Shown here: piece by piece, positions 1 through 5,131 of the stretch
Layout: each line of letters starts with the position of its first letter
How positions within the stretch are numbered: position 1 is the first letter of the stretch
NCBI GenBank assembly: GCA_017543165.1
Contig: JAFYGL010000143.1
Location: 1 to 5,779 of the forward strand
Direction of reading: 5' to 3'
DNA from: Victivallales bacterium
GTDB taxonomy: Bacteria > Verrucomicrobiota > Lentisphaeria > Oligosphaerales > Oligosphaeraceae
DNA: 5,779 bases
Notes under the pieces: model-generated
What the model saw: the letters and a program-made list of their open reading frames with translations, nothing else
Databases searched by the model: none
Told to the model about the DNA's origin: nothing
Translations under genes and position numbers: made by a program

Positions 1-5
1 CCTGA

Positions 6-26
6 CGCGCGGCCAATGGCCGCGCG
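6..26. repeat. GC-rich perfect hairpin at the left edge
   Basis: The arms CGCGCGGCC (6-14) and GGCCGCGCG (18-26) are exact reverse complements around the 3-nt loop AAT. The 9-bp stem and 3-nt loop resemble the architecture of the four palindromic repeats further right, but the sequence differs and the AGGTTGC tail is absent. No T-run follows on the plus strand, so it is not a canonical intrinsic terminator. It could be an unrelated intergenic palindrome or lie at the end of a gene to the left. The window edge prevents a decision. Confidence 0.55.
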
Positions 27-53
27 GAGCAGCATGCCGCACAGAACAGTGGT

Positions 54-81
54 TTGATTTTAACTGATTTATACATATATT
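54..81 (+). promoter_or_regulatory. Candidate sigma-70-type promoter for the membrane-protein gene
   Basis: TTGATT (54-59) and TATATT (76-81) are separated by 16 nt in an AT-rich stretch that begins right after the GC-rich hairpin region. Transcription would start near 88-90, leaving a leader of roughly 25-30 nt before the ATG at 116. The assignment rests on consensus resemblance only. Confidence 0.35.
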
Positions 82-115
82 TCCACAAAGTCAATAATAC
101 ACGGAAAAAAGTGTT

Positions 116-760
116 ATGAGAACGCCACCTACATCCCCCATCAATGCAAAATATCGGAAAATACTGCTGTACTGCGGCATTCCGCTGGGAGTTGTGCTGC
201 TGGTTTTCCTGGCGGTGTTTCTATACTACTCTCATCTTTTCAGCCGTTTCAAAAAGGAGTACACAGAGGAGAAGCCTGCCGTTGTCCGTCATGAGGCCGT
301 CAATCAAAGGCAGCAAGTACAGCTCAATGCGAAATACAATACCATCAGGGATGTTGTCAAGAACCATAAGAAGGCGGAATTGAAATTCACAAGCGAGGAA
401 TTCTCGCAGCTTATGGCATACTCCCCTGAAACAAAGGGCTTTGCCGACAAGGCAAAATTCTGGCTGGAGGGAGACAAGGTCAAGGCTGAACTGTCAATTT
501 CCCTGGATTCAATCCCTAAAATGCATGGACGCCACCTTAACGGAATCTTCACCTTCAGCGTGGCCATCCACGACAGGGAAATGCACCTGCATATTGATGA
601 ATGCCTAGTCAAGGGCAGGCCCATCGACCAAAGCTACTTGAAGATGCTCAATTCCCAGAATCTGGTGCATCTGCTGTCCAGGCAGAACGATGCAAGTTTC
701 ATGGAGTATATAGACACACTTGAGGTGGCCGATGGCAAACTCACAATAAAAACTCGGTAG
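116..760 (+). CDS. Uncharacterised single-pass inner-membrane protein, 214 aa
   Basis: I do not recognise a named family with confidence. The protein has a short basic cytoplasmic N-terminus (about 1-15), one strongly hydrophobic segment (about 16-38, rich in Leu, Val and Phe), a charged juxtamembrane and linker stretch (about 43-90), and then a soluble domain (about 88-212) of alternating polar and hydrophobic strands. That arrangement suggests N-in, C-out topology with an extracytoplasmic beta-rich domain. The motif FTSEEFSQLM (91-100), followed by strands and a closing LEVADGKLTIK, recalls small anchored proteins of the YpmS/DUF2140 sort, in which a 'T-x-E-E-hydrophobic-x-x-L' turn precedes a sheet. 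This is only a loose resemblance. The ATG at 116 is the only sensible start before the membrane segment, but its ribosome site is weak (CGGA at 102-105). The gene stands alone, and no terminator hairpin is evident after the stop. It is probably a real gene with unknown function. Confidence 0.75.
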   Translation: MRTPPTSPINAKYRKILLYCGIPLGVVLLVFLAVFLYYSHLFSRFKKEYTEEKPAVVRHEAVNQRQQVQLNAKYNTIRDVVKNHKKAELKFTSEEFSQLMAYSPETKGFADKAKFWLEGDKVKAELSISLDSIPKMHGRHLNGIFTFSVAIHDREMHLHIDECLVKGRPIDQSYLKMLNSQNLVHLLSRQNDASFMEYIDTLEVADGKLTIKTR

Positions 761-879
761 TTGCCCCTAATTTGCTTTCATGCTGTTTATTTATAGAGGT
801 GATTTTCAAAACTCTCATAAAAACTCTAGATATGTTTGCATTGGCTTTGAAGTGGAATAAAATGTGCAAAAACTTCATA

Positions 880-909
880 TTGATATTTATGAAGAATGGG
901 CGAAATTAT
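880..909 (+). promoter_or_regulatory. Candidate promoter for the thioredoxin-like gene
   Basis: TTGATA (880-885, five of six matches to TTGACA) is followed after 18 nt by AATTAT (904-909, four of six matches to TATAAT). The start point would lie about 40 nt before the ATG at 960. A second TTGATT (916-921) lacks a good -10 partner. The assignment rests on motif resemblance only. Confidence 0.3.
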
Positions 910-944
910 CGTGTTTTGATTTTAGACAATAGTAGTTTCAATCC

Positions 945-952
945 AAGGAAGG
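945..952 (+). promoter_or_regulatory. Ribosome binding site of the thioredoxin-like gene
   Basis: AAGGAAGG is a strong Shine-Dalgarno match ending 7 nt before the ATG at 960. It supports that start, which also places the signal peptide at the exact N-terminus. Confidence 0.75.
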
Positions 953-959
953 CAATCTT

Positions 960-1637
960 ATGAAAAGGGCATTTCTCCTGTTTTTCTGTGTGGTTTGCTT
1001 TGTCTGGGCGCAGGAAGAGGTTGGACCAGGCAACGGGGAATTCAATGCGGTGTCTGAACTGGCGAAGGAAACGCTAGTCCTGGCAAATGGAAAAAGCGTG
1101 AAGGGCGCGTCCGCGCTTGCAAACAAGAAATACATCGCGCTGTATTTTTCAGCGCACTGGTGCGGGCCATGCCGCGCATTCACGCCAGAACTGGTGAAGT
1201 TCAGGGACAATTGCGCCAAGAAGAACCTGCCATTCGAGGTGGTCTTTGTCAGCTCCGACAAAAGCAAGGACGAAATGAATAAGTATATGACTGGCGAGAA
1301 AATGAAATGGCTCGCAATACCGTATGCAAGCCCTTTGAGGGAAAAGATAAAGAGCCAGTTCAAGGTGAATGGTATTCCCACCCTTGTTCTCCTGGATGGA
1401 AAGGGGAATGTGGTCTCTGATAACGCACGCTGGGATGTGGCTCTGCTGGGCAATGACGCCTACAAGCGCTGGCAATCCCCCAACTACAAGCCACTAACAT
1501 ACGAGGATGCCAAAAAAAGGGAAGTCAAGAAGGACGATAAGAAGACTGCCACCAAGAAAGAGACCAAGAAAAGCAGCAAGGCTAAAACGCAGGACAAGAA
1601 AAGCAGCAAAAAGAAAACTAGCAAAAAGGACAAATAG
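960..1637 (+). CDS. Exported thioredoxin-fold protein, nucleoredoxin/tryparedoxin type, with Lys-rich tail
   Basis: A probable signal peptide occupies residues 1-17 or so (MKR, a hydrophobic core with FLLFF and VVCF, then a V-W-A/Q-type cleavage site), so the protein is likely exported. Whether it is lipidated is doubtful, because the two cysteines of the core lack a lipobox context. The redox domain spans about 36-175: strand IALYFSAHW, active site WCGPC (C68, C71), AFTPEL, then FEVVFVSSD with a following helix (KSKDEMNKYM) and MKWLAIPY. That order is characteristic of nucleoredoxin/tryparedoxin-like (Thioredoxin_8) proteins. The cis-proline motif GIPT (P140) and LLDGKGNVV close the fold. 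Residues 185-225 form a low-complexity tail with 20 Lys in 41 residues, including the near-duplicated units KKSSKAKT and KKSSKKKT. The inferred role is thiol-disulfide reduction or exchange outside the cytoplasm; the partner is unknown. The gene appears monocistronic and converges on trpA across the repeat element at 1647-1769. Confidence 0.85.
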   Translation: MKRAFLLFFCVVCFVWAQEEVGPGNGEFNAVSELAKETLVLANGKSVKGASALANKKYIALYFSAHWCGPCRAFTPELVKFRDNCAKKNLPFEVVFVSSDKSKDEMNKYMTGEKMKWLAIPYASPLREKIKSQFKVNGIPTLVLLDGKGNVVSDNARWDVALLGNDAYKRWQSPNYKPLTYEDAKKREVKKDDKKTATKKETKKSSKAKTQDKKSSKKKTSKKDK

Positions 1638-1646
1638 TATTTATAC

Positions 1647-1679
1647 GTGGGCGCCGCCGCGGCGCCCACATAGGTTGCC
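1647..1679 (+). repeat. Palindromic repeat unit 1 (hairpin plus AGGTTGCC tail)
   Basis: A perfect 10-bp stem joins GTGGGCGCCG (1647-1656) and CGGCGCCCAC (1660-1669) around the loop CCG. It is followed by AT and the tail AGGTTGCC (1672-1679). The copy starts 10 nt after the stop of the thioredoxin-like gene. Without a following T-run it is not a textbook terminator, although such a stable hairpin could still slow polymerase or protect the mRNA 3' end. It is one of four copies in the window. Confidence 0.9.
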
Positions 1680-1696
1680 CTAACGAAAGCAATGTC

Positions 1697-1722
1697 CCCT
1701 GAAATTATAGTAATTCTTTAGG
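1697..1722. repeat. Central hairpin inside the composite element
   Basis: AATTA and TAATT form a 5-bp inner stem around TAG, extended by CCCTGA against TTAGGG across a 2-nt bulge. It is AT-rich at the tip and GC-rich at the base, the opposite composition to the flanking repeat units. It may be the spacer of the composite element or the remnant of a native terminator between the convergent genes. Confidence 0.5.
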
Positions 1723-1736
1723 GTTGTTCTCGCTAA

Positions 1737-1769
1737 GGCAACCTGAGTGGGCGCCGCCTCGGCGCCCAC
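1737..1769 (-). repeat. Palindromic repeat unit 2 (inverted relative to unit 1)
   Basis: Stem arms GTGGGCGCCG (1747-1756) and CGGCGCCCAC (1760-1769) are perfect around the loop CCT. Read on the minus strand, the unit continues with TC and the tail AGGTTGCC (1744-1737). It begins 5 nt beyond the trpA stop codon, so on the trp mRNA it is the first structure after translation ends. It starts exactly 100 nt after unit 1. Confidence 0.9.
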
Positions 1770-1774
1770 ATTAA

Positions 1775-2545
1775 TTATGCCTCGTTTATGCCCTTTACCA
1801 GCTGGGCGGTGAAGTCCGCTGCAGCCTGGGGCGATACTGCCGTTGCCTTCACAAAGCCAGAGCCGGATATCACGCCATCTGCCGCCAGTGCCGCGGCCTT
1901 CGCTGAGGCGGCGTCCGCTATGCCGAAGCCTGCGGCCACAGGCAGATTCGTATGCCGCTTGATTGTCGCGATGTGCTCTGGAACATCCTGGGGCAGGGCG
2001 TCCCTGGCGCCAGTCACGCCTGCCACGTTTATGTAATACACAAAGCCAGTCATGCCTTCCACAATTTTGGCGATGCGGTCCTCTGGCGTCAATGGCGAGA
2101 CCAGCGGTATGATGTGCAGCCCGCATGCCCTGGCGGGCGCCAGGAGTTCATCACGTTCCTCAAGGGGCAGGTCCACTGGCAGAATGCCGTCCACTCCAGC
2201 GTCTTTCAACTTCCTGCACACATTTTCATAGCCCTGGTGGAGCAGGGGATTCATGTAGCTGAAGAGAATCAGGCCAACTTCAGGATAGTGCGCCCGAATG
2301 CGTGCCGCGAATGCAATCACCTTGTCCAGGTTCATGCCGTTCTTGATTGCCTCCTGGGAGGCCGCCGCTATGACAGGACCGTCCGCCATGGGGTCCGAGA
2401 ACGGCACGCCCAGTTCAATGATGTTGGCGCCTTGCTCGATTGCCCCGCATACCGCCTTTTCACACTGCTCCTCAGTTGGATAGCCCACGCTGGTGAATAT
2501 CACCAGAGGCTTGCGTTCCGCGAATATCTTAGAAATCCTGTCCAT
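1775..2545 (-). CDS. trpA: Tryptophan synthase alpha subunit
   Basis: TrpA cleaves indole-3-glycerol phosphate to indole and glyceraldehyde-3-phosphate; indole is channelled to TrpB in the alpha2-beta2 complex. The 256-residue length is close to the usual 250-270, and the protein is a TIM barrel. The family signature [14 protein letters not shown] carries both catalytic acids, E44 and D55 (E. coli Glu49 and Asp60). Other landmarks are SVGYPT near the N-terminus, the loop [11 protein letters not shown], and the phosphate-binding AGFGI and ISGSGFV segments near the C-terminus. I chose the ATG at 2545 over an upstream in-frame start at 2590, because AAGGAG (2550-2555) sits 4 nt before it and homology begins at MDRISKIF. 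This start overlaps the trpB 3' end by 17 nt, suggesting coupled translation and matched subunit synthesis. It is the last trp gene of the operon; repeat unit 2 follows the stop. Confidence 0.97.
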   Translation of the reverse strand: MDRISKIFAERKPLVIFTSVGYPTEEQCEKAVCGAIEQGANIIELGVPFSDPMADGPVIAAASQEAIKNGMNLDKVIAFAARIRAHYPEVGLILFSYMNPLLHQGYENVCRKLKDAGVDGILPVDLPLEERDELLAPARACGLHIIPLVSPLTPEDRIAKIVEGMTGFVYYINVAGVTGARDALPQDVPEHIATIKRHTNLPVAAGFGIADAASAKAAALAADGVISGSGFVKATAVSPQAAADFTAQLVKGINEA

Positions 2546-3713
2546 TTTTCTCCTTGTATTTTCTGATGTTGTCCATATCCTTGTCACCACGTCCTGAAAG
2601 ATTGACGACTATGATGTGCTCGCTGCCGTGCTTGGGCGCCTCCCTGATGGCGTATGCCAGCGCATGTGAACTCTCCAGCGCGGGAATGATGCCCTCGAAA
2701 CGGCAAAGCGCCTCGAACGCGGCAATTGCCTCTTCATCAGTGGCGACTTCGTAGAATGCCTGCTTCTGGTCTGCCAAATAGCAATGCTCGGGCCCCACGC
2801 CAGAATAGTCCAGCCCCGCCGAAACGGAATATGTGTCCAGCATCTGGCCGTTTTCATCCTGGAGAAAATACGCCTTCATGCCGTGGAGAATGCCCACCTT
2901 GCCGCCGTTGATGGAGGCTGCGTGCTGGCCAGTCGCCAATCCAAGGCCGCCTGCCTCCACGCCCACGCGGCGCACTTCAGGCGTGTCCTCGAAGCCAGCG
3001 AACATGCCTATGGCATTGGAACCGCCGCCTACGCAGGCCACCACCTGGTCTGGCAATCTGCCGCACATTTCCAGGCATTGCCGCCTGGTCTCCTTGCCGA
3101 TGACTGATTGGAAATCCTTCACCATCATGGGGTAGGGGTACGGCCCCGCCGCCGTGCCAATGAGGTAGAATGTGGTGTCGCTGCATGAGGCCCATACGCG
3201 CAAGGCGGCGTTCATGGCGTCCTTCAAGGTGGCGCCGCCTTCGTCAATGGAGCGCACCTTTGCGCCCAGGGCGTGCATTCTGTCCACATTCGGGGCCTGT
3301 CTTGCCACATCCACGGAGCCCATGAATATCTCGCATTCCATGCCGAACAGAGCCGCCACCGTGGCTGTCGCCACGCCATGCATTCCAGCGCCAGTCTCCG
3401 CGATGAGTTTTTTCTTGCCCATGCGCTTGGCAAGCAGCGCCTGCCCCAATGTGTTGTTGATTTTATGTGCGCCAGTATGGTTCAAATCCTCTCTTTTCAG
3501 GTAGATTCTTGCGCCGCCAAGATGCTCTGAAAGGCGCTTCGCGAAGTACAGCGGCGATTCACGCCCTACATAGTGTTTCATCAAGTCATTGAATTCCTCC
3601 TGGAAGGCCTTGTCCTCCTTTGCCTCAATATAAGTCCGTTCCAGTTCACGGAGCGCGCCCGTGAGTGTTTCGGGGACATATTGCCCGCCGTAGATGCCAT
3701 AGTGTGTCTTCAT
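2529..3713 (-). CDS. trpB: Tryptophan synthase beta subunit (TrpB1 type)
   Basis: This PLP enzyme condenses indole with L-serine to make tryptophan. At 394 aa it matches E. coli TrpB (397) with a constant offset of three residues. The N-terminus [13 protein letters not shown] is typical of TrpB1. HTGAHKINN carries the PLP lysine K84. The ETGAG loop contains the catalytic E106. [10 protein letters not shown] follows, then the phosphate-binding GGGSN (229-233), [10 protein letters not shown], and the C-terminal [10 protein letters not shown] with the serine that contacts the PLP ring nitrogen. One residue is odd: the family signature ETGAGQHG reads ETGAGMHG, with Met111 in place of the Gln equivalent to E. 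coli Gln114. The codon is ATG and the frame is intact. The ATG at 3713 has AAGGAG at 3719-3724, 5 nt upstream. The gene lies 42 nt after trpF and 17 nt overlaps trpA. Confidence 0.97.
   Translation of the reverse strand: MKTHYGIYGGQYVPETLTGALRELERTYIEAKEDKAFQEEFNDLMKHYVGRESPLYFAKRLSEHLGGARIYLKREDLNHTGAHKINNTLGQALLAKRMGKKKLIAETGAGMHGVATATVAALFGMECEIFMGSVDVARQAPNVDRMHALGAKVRSIDEGGATLKDAMNAALRVWASCSDTTFYLIGTAAGPYPYPMMVKDFQSVIGKETRRQCLEMCGRLPDQVVACVGGGSNAIGMFAGFEDTPEVRRVGVEAGGLGLATGQHAASINGGKVGILHGMKAYFLQDENGQMLDTYSVSAGLDYSGVGPEHCYLADQKQAFYEVATDEEAIAAFEALCRFEGIIPALESSHALAYAIREAPKHGSEHIIVVNLSGRGDKDMDNIRKYKEKNGQDF
2550..2555 (-). promoter_or_regulatory. trpA ribosome binding site inside trpB
   Basis: On the minus strand AAGGAG lies 4 nt before the ATG at 2545, within the last codons of trpB. 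It decides the trpA start and indicates translation initiation independent of, or coupled to, trpB. Confidence 0.8.
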
Positions 3714-3718
3714 TTATT

Positions 3719-3724
3719 CTCCTT
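3719..3724 (-). promoter_or_regulatory. trpB ribosome binding site next to repeat unit 3
   Basis: On the minus strand AAGGAG lies 5 nt before the trpB ATG at 3713. Repeat unit 3 ends, on that strand, only 8 nt upstream of it, so a stable mRNA hairpin abuts the ribosome landing area without covering it. Confidence 0.8.
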
Positions 3725-3732
3725 GTTTTTAT

Positions 3733-3764
3733 GTGGGCGCCGAGGCGGCGTCCACTCAGGTTGC
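3733..3764 (+). repeat. Palindromic repeat unit 3 (between trpF and trpB)
   Basis: Arms GTGGGCGCCG (3733-3742) and CGGCGTCCAC (3746-3755) pair over 10 positions with one G-T wobble, around the loop AGG. They are followed by TC and the tail AGGTTGC (3758-3764). Apart from the one base change, this matches unit 2 read on the minus strand, including the loop and TC spacer. The trpF stop codon (TGA on the minus strand, 3758-3756) is formed by the TC spacer plus the first base of the tail. Confidence 0.88.
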
Positions 3765-4367
3765 ATTTGTGGTGTGGGCGCCGAGGCGGCGCCCGCAAAG
3801 TTGTTTGATTTTGGCGTGGTCCTTTAGGCCAGGGGAAAGTTCCGCGCCTCCTGCAATGTCGATGCCTGCGGGCTGCACTGCCGCGATGGCCTCCTGGATG
3901 TTGTCCACCGTAATGCCGCCAGCCAGGAAGACGGGGCGTATTTTCGCCAGTCTTGCCGCCAAAGTCCAGTCGCAGGTGCGTCCCGTGCCTCCGCCAGAAT
4001 CCGCCACCAATATTTCCGCTGGATAATTTAGCATTTGCTGCAAATCATTCTCGCTCCTTAGATTGCATGCCTTCCAAACATGGGCGCCAGTGAGTGCCCT
4101 TGCGTATTCAGGCGGCTCGCCGCCATGCAGCTGCACTGCGTATGGGCGCAGTTCGTCTATCAGCGCCTGGAGTGGTTCCAGTTCCATGTCGCGTACTACA
4201 AGCACTCCTTTCGCAGGCGCTGCCGCCTGGAAAAGAACAGCCGCCTGCTCTGGAGTGACCTGCCGTTTGGAGCCAGGCACGATTATCGCGCCGATGAAGT
4301 CCACGCCTGCCTCTGCCGCGCAGCGCACATCCTCCACCCTGGTCATGCCGCAGATTTTCAGCATCAT
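3756..4367 (-). CDS. trpF: Phosphoribosylanthranilate isomerase with a repeat-derived C-terminus
   Basis: TrpF carries out the Amadori rearrangement of N-(5'-phosphoribosyl)anthranilate to CdRP. The 203-aa single-domain TIM barrel is of normal length. LKICGMTR contains the general base C6, and VADSGGGTGRTCDW contains the general acid D123 (Thermotoga Cys7 and Asp126). VQLHG, FLAGGI and PGLKDHAKI are further landmarks. The phosphate-loop region reads IDIAGGAE where many homologues have D-V-S-S-G-V-E. The last dozen residues (about 192-203, GRRLGAHTTNAT) are encoded by repeat unit 4 and the link to unit 3, so the native terminus was probably near KIKQL plus a few residues. The ATG at 4367 overlaps the trpC stop (ATGA) and has GAAGGAG at 4376-4382, 8 nt upstream. 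A second ATG at 4364 is less well spaced. Confidence 0.95.
   Translation of the reverse strand: MMLKICGMTRVEDVRCAAEAGVDFIGAIIVPGSKRQVTPEQAAVLFQAAAPAKGVLVVRDMELEPLQALIDELRPYAVQLHGGEPPEYARALTGAHVWKACNLRSENDLQQMLNYPAEILVADSGGGTGRTCDWTLAARLAKIRPVFLAGGITVDNIQEAIAAVQPAGIDIAGGAELSPGLKDHAKIKQLCGRRLGAHTTNAT
3774..3803 (+). repeat. Palindromic repeat unit 4, inside the trpF 3' end
   Basis: Arms GTGGGCGCCG (3774-3783) and CGGCGCCCGC (3787-3796) pair over 10 positions with one G-T wobble, around AGG. The tail is degraded (AA then AGTTG). It has the same orientation as unit 3, 41 nt away, so the pair is head-to-tail. Read in the trpF frame on the minus strand, it encodes roughly C-G-R-R-L-G-A-H. Confidence 0.85.
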
Positions 4368-5131
4368 TGCAGGAGCTCCTTCAGTGCTTGGCCTGGCTGT
4401 TCAGCCCGCATAAGTGTCTCCCCGATGAGGAAGCCCCTTGCGCCTGCGGCCTGGAGCGTGTGTATGTCATCCGCATTCCTTATTGCACTTTCCGCGATGG
4501 CGATGGATGTGCTTGGTATCTTGGCGATGAGTGCCGCTGAGGTTTCCAGCGAGGTCTCGAATGATTTGAGGTTTCTGGCGTTGACACCCACCAGGTCCGC
4601 CTGCACTGCAATTACAAGTTCCGCCTCCGTATGTGCCTCGCCAAGAACGGCCAGTTCCAGCGAATGTGCGAAGTCCAGCAGTTCTTTGAAGCGTTCGGGT
4701 GAGAGCATGGCCGCAATGAGAAGCACGCATGACGCGCCCAGCAGTTTTGCTTCAAGTATCTGGTATTCGTCAAAGATGAAGTCCTTCCGCAGAAGTGGAA
4801 TGTCCACTGTCTTGGCGGCGATGGAGAGATTCTCCTCGCTGCCAAGGAAGTAGTTTGGCTCGGTCAGCACGGAGAGGGCGGCTGCGCCGTTCTGCGCCAG
4901 TTCCAGCGCCAATTGCTCTACATCCAGATTCGGGCGAATGAGCCCCTTCGAGGGCGAGGCTTTCTTGATTTCAGCGATGACATGCGTTCCTGGCCCTAGG
5001 AAGGCTGGCGCAAAGGCAGGACGGGCGGGCACGTCCTGCGCCATCTTTGCCAGCACATCCAAAGGCGCCCTTTGCTTTCTTTCGTCTAGACGGGGACGCA
5101 GTTTTTCAACTATTTCAGAAAGGATGTTCAT
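4364..5131 (-). CDS. trpC: Indole-3-glycerol phosphate synthase
   Basis: TrpC converts CdRP to indole-3-glycerol phosphate with loss of CO2 and water. It is a 255-aa stand-alone enzyme, not the TrpC-TrpF fusion of enterobacteria. The N-terminal helical extension MNILSEIVEK precedes a TIM barrel. IAEIKKASPSKG holds E54 and the catalytic K56. LLRKDFIFDEYQI holds K116. LGEAHTEAEL holds E165, VNARNL holds N184, and AESAI holds E214 and S215. These match the Saccharolobus residues E51, K53, K110, E159, N180, E210 and S211. Minor departures are A-E-S-A-I for the usual S-E-S-G-I and G-E-A-H for V-E-V-H. I reject the longer in-frame start at 5281, because its first 50 residues are Gly-rich shadow of trpD. 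The ATG at 5131 forms ATGA with the trpD stop and has GGAGG at 5142-5146. Confidence 0.97.
   Translation of the reverse strand: MNILSEIVEKLRPRLDERKQRAPLDVLAKMAQDVPARPAFAPAFLGPGTHVIAEIKKASPSKGLIRPNLDVEQLALELAQNGAAALSVLTEPNYFLGSEENLSIAAKTVDIPLLRKDFIFDEYQILEAKLLGASCVLLIAAMLSPERFKELLDFAHSLELAVLGEAHTEAELVIAVQADLVGVNARNLKSFETSLETSAALIAKIPSTSIAIAESAIRNADDIHTLQAAGARGFLIGETLMRAEQPGQALKELLQ

Larger units (their letters stand above)
761..959. other. AT-rich intergenic spacer
   Basis: This 199-nt spacer is clearly more AT-rich than the flanking genes. A 63-codon forward frame (772-963) runs through it, but it overlaps the next start codon, has no convincing ribosome site and is Cys/Phe/Leu/Ile/Asn/Lys-rich as expected from AT-rich non-coding DNA. 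I regard it as non-coding. The only structure I can support is the candidate promoter and ribosome site described separately. No RNA gene or strong hairpin was seen. Confidence 0.6.
1647..1769. mobile_element. 123-bp composite element: two inverted repeat units flanking a central hairpin (MITE/BIME-like)
   Basis: Units 1 and 2 are arranged tail-to-tail, giving terminal inverted repeats of about 33 bp, each itself a palindrome. The middle continues the palindrome imperfectly. AGGTTGCC (1672-1679) pairs with GGCAACCT (1737-1744), with further pairing at 1684-1693 against 1723-1732. An inner hairpin follows: CCCTGA (1697-1702) with TTAGGG (1717-1722, one G-U and a small bulge), then AATTA (1703-1707) with TAATT (1711-1715) around TAG. 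The element fills the gap between two convergent stop codons and has no coding potential I believe. I see no clear target-site duplication. Calling it mobile is inference from its architecture. Confidence 0.55.

Noticed and set aside
99..114. ACAC/GTGT inverted repeat around the ribosome site of the first gene
   Set aside because: Four base pairs around an A-rich loop is too weak to separate from chance.
809..830. Direct repeat AAAACTCT in the spacer
   Set aside because: Two 8-mers in AT-rich DNA with no further structure are likely chance.
772..963. 63-codon forward frame between the two forward genes
   Set aside because: It has no convincing ribosome site, AT-driven composition, and overlap with the well-supported start at 960. 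It also runs through the likely promoter and ribosome site of that gene.
938..1453. Long minus-strand frames opposite the thioredoxin-like gene
   Set aside because: They are shadows of a gene with clear signal peptide, WCGPC and cis-Pro motifs. The reverse-frame product has no recognisable motifs.
1638..1774. Canonical rho-independent terminators
   Set aside because: The hairpins are very stable, but no T-run follows on either strand, so only non-canonical termination can be suggested.
1680..2126. Minus-strand 148-codon frame spanning the repeat element and the trpA 3' end
   Set aside because: It is trpA in another frame, running by chance through repeat unit 2. Its tail peptide GAEAAPTQVA is only the translated repeat.
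2546..2590. Longer trpA start at 2590
   Set aside because: The extra 15 residues show no TrpA homology, and the AAGGAG at 2550-2555 is correctly placed for the ATG at 2545.
1647..3803. CRISPR array
   Set aside because: The copies are palindromic, irregularly spaced, in mixed orientation and partly within coding sequence. There are no regular spacers and no cas genes.
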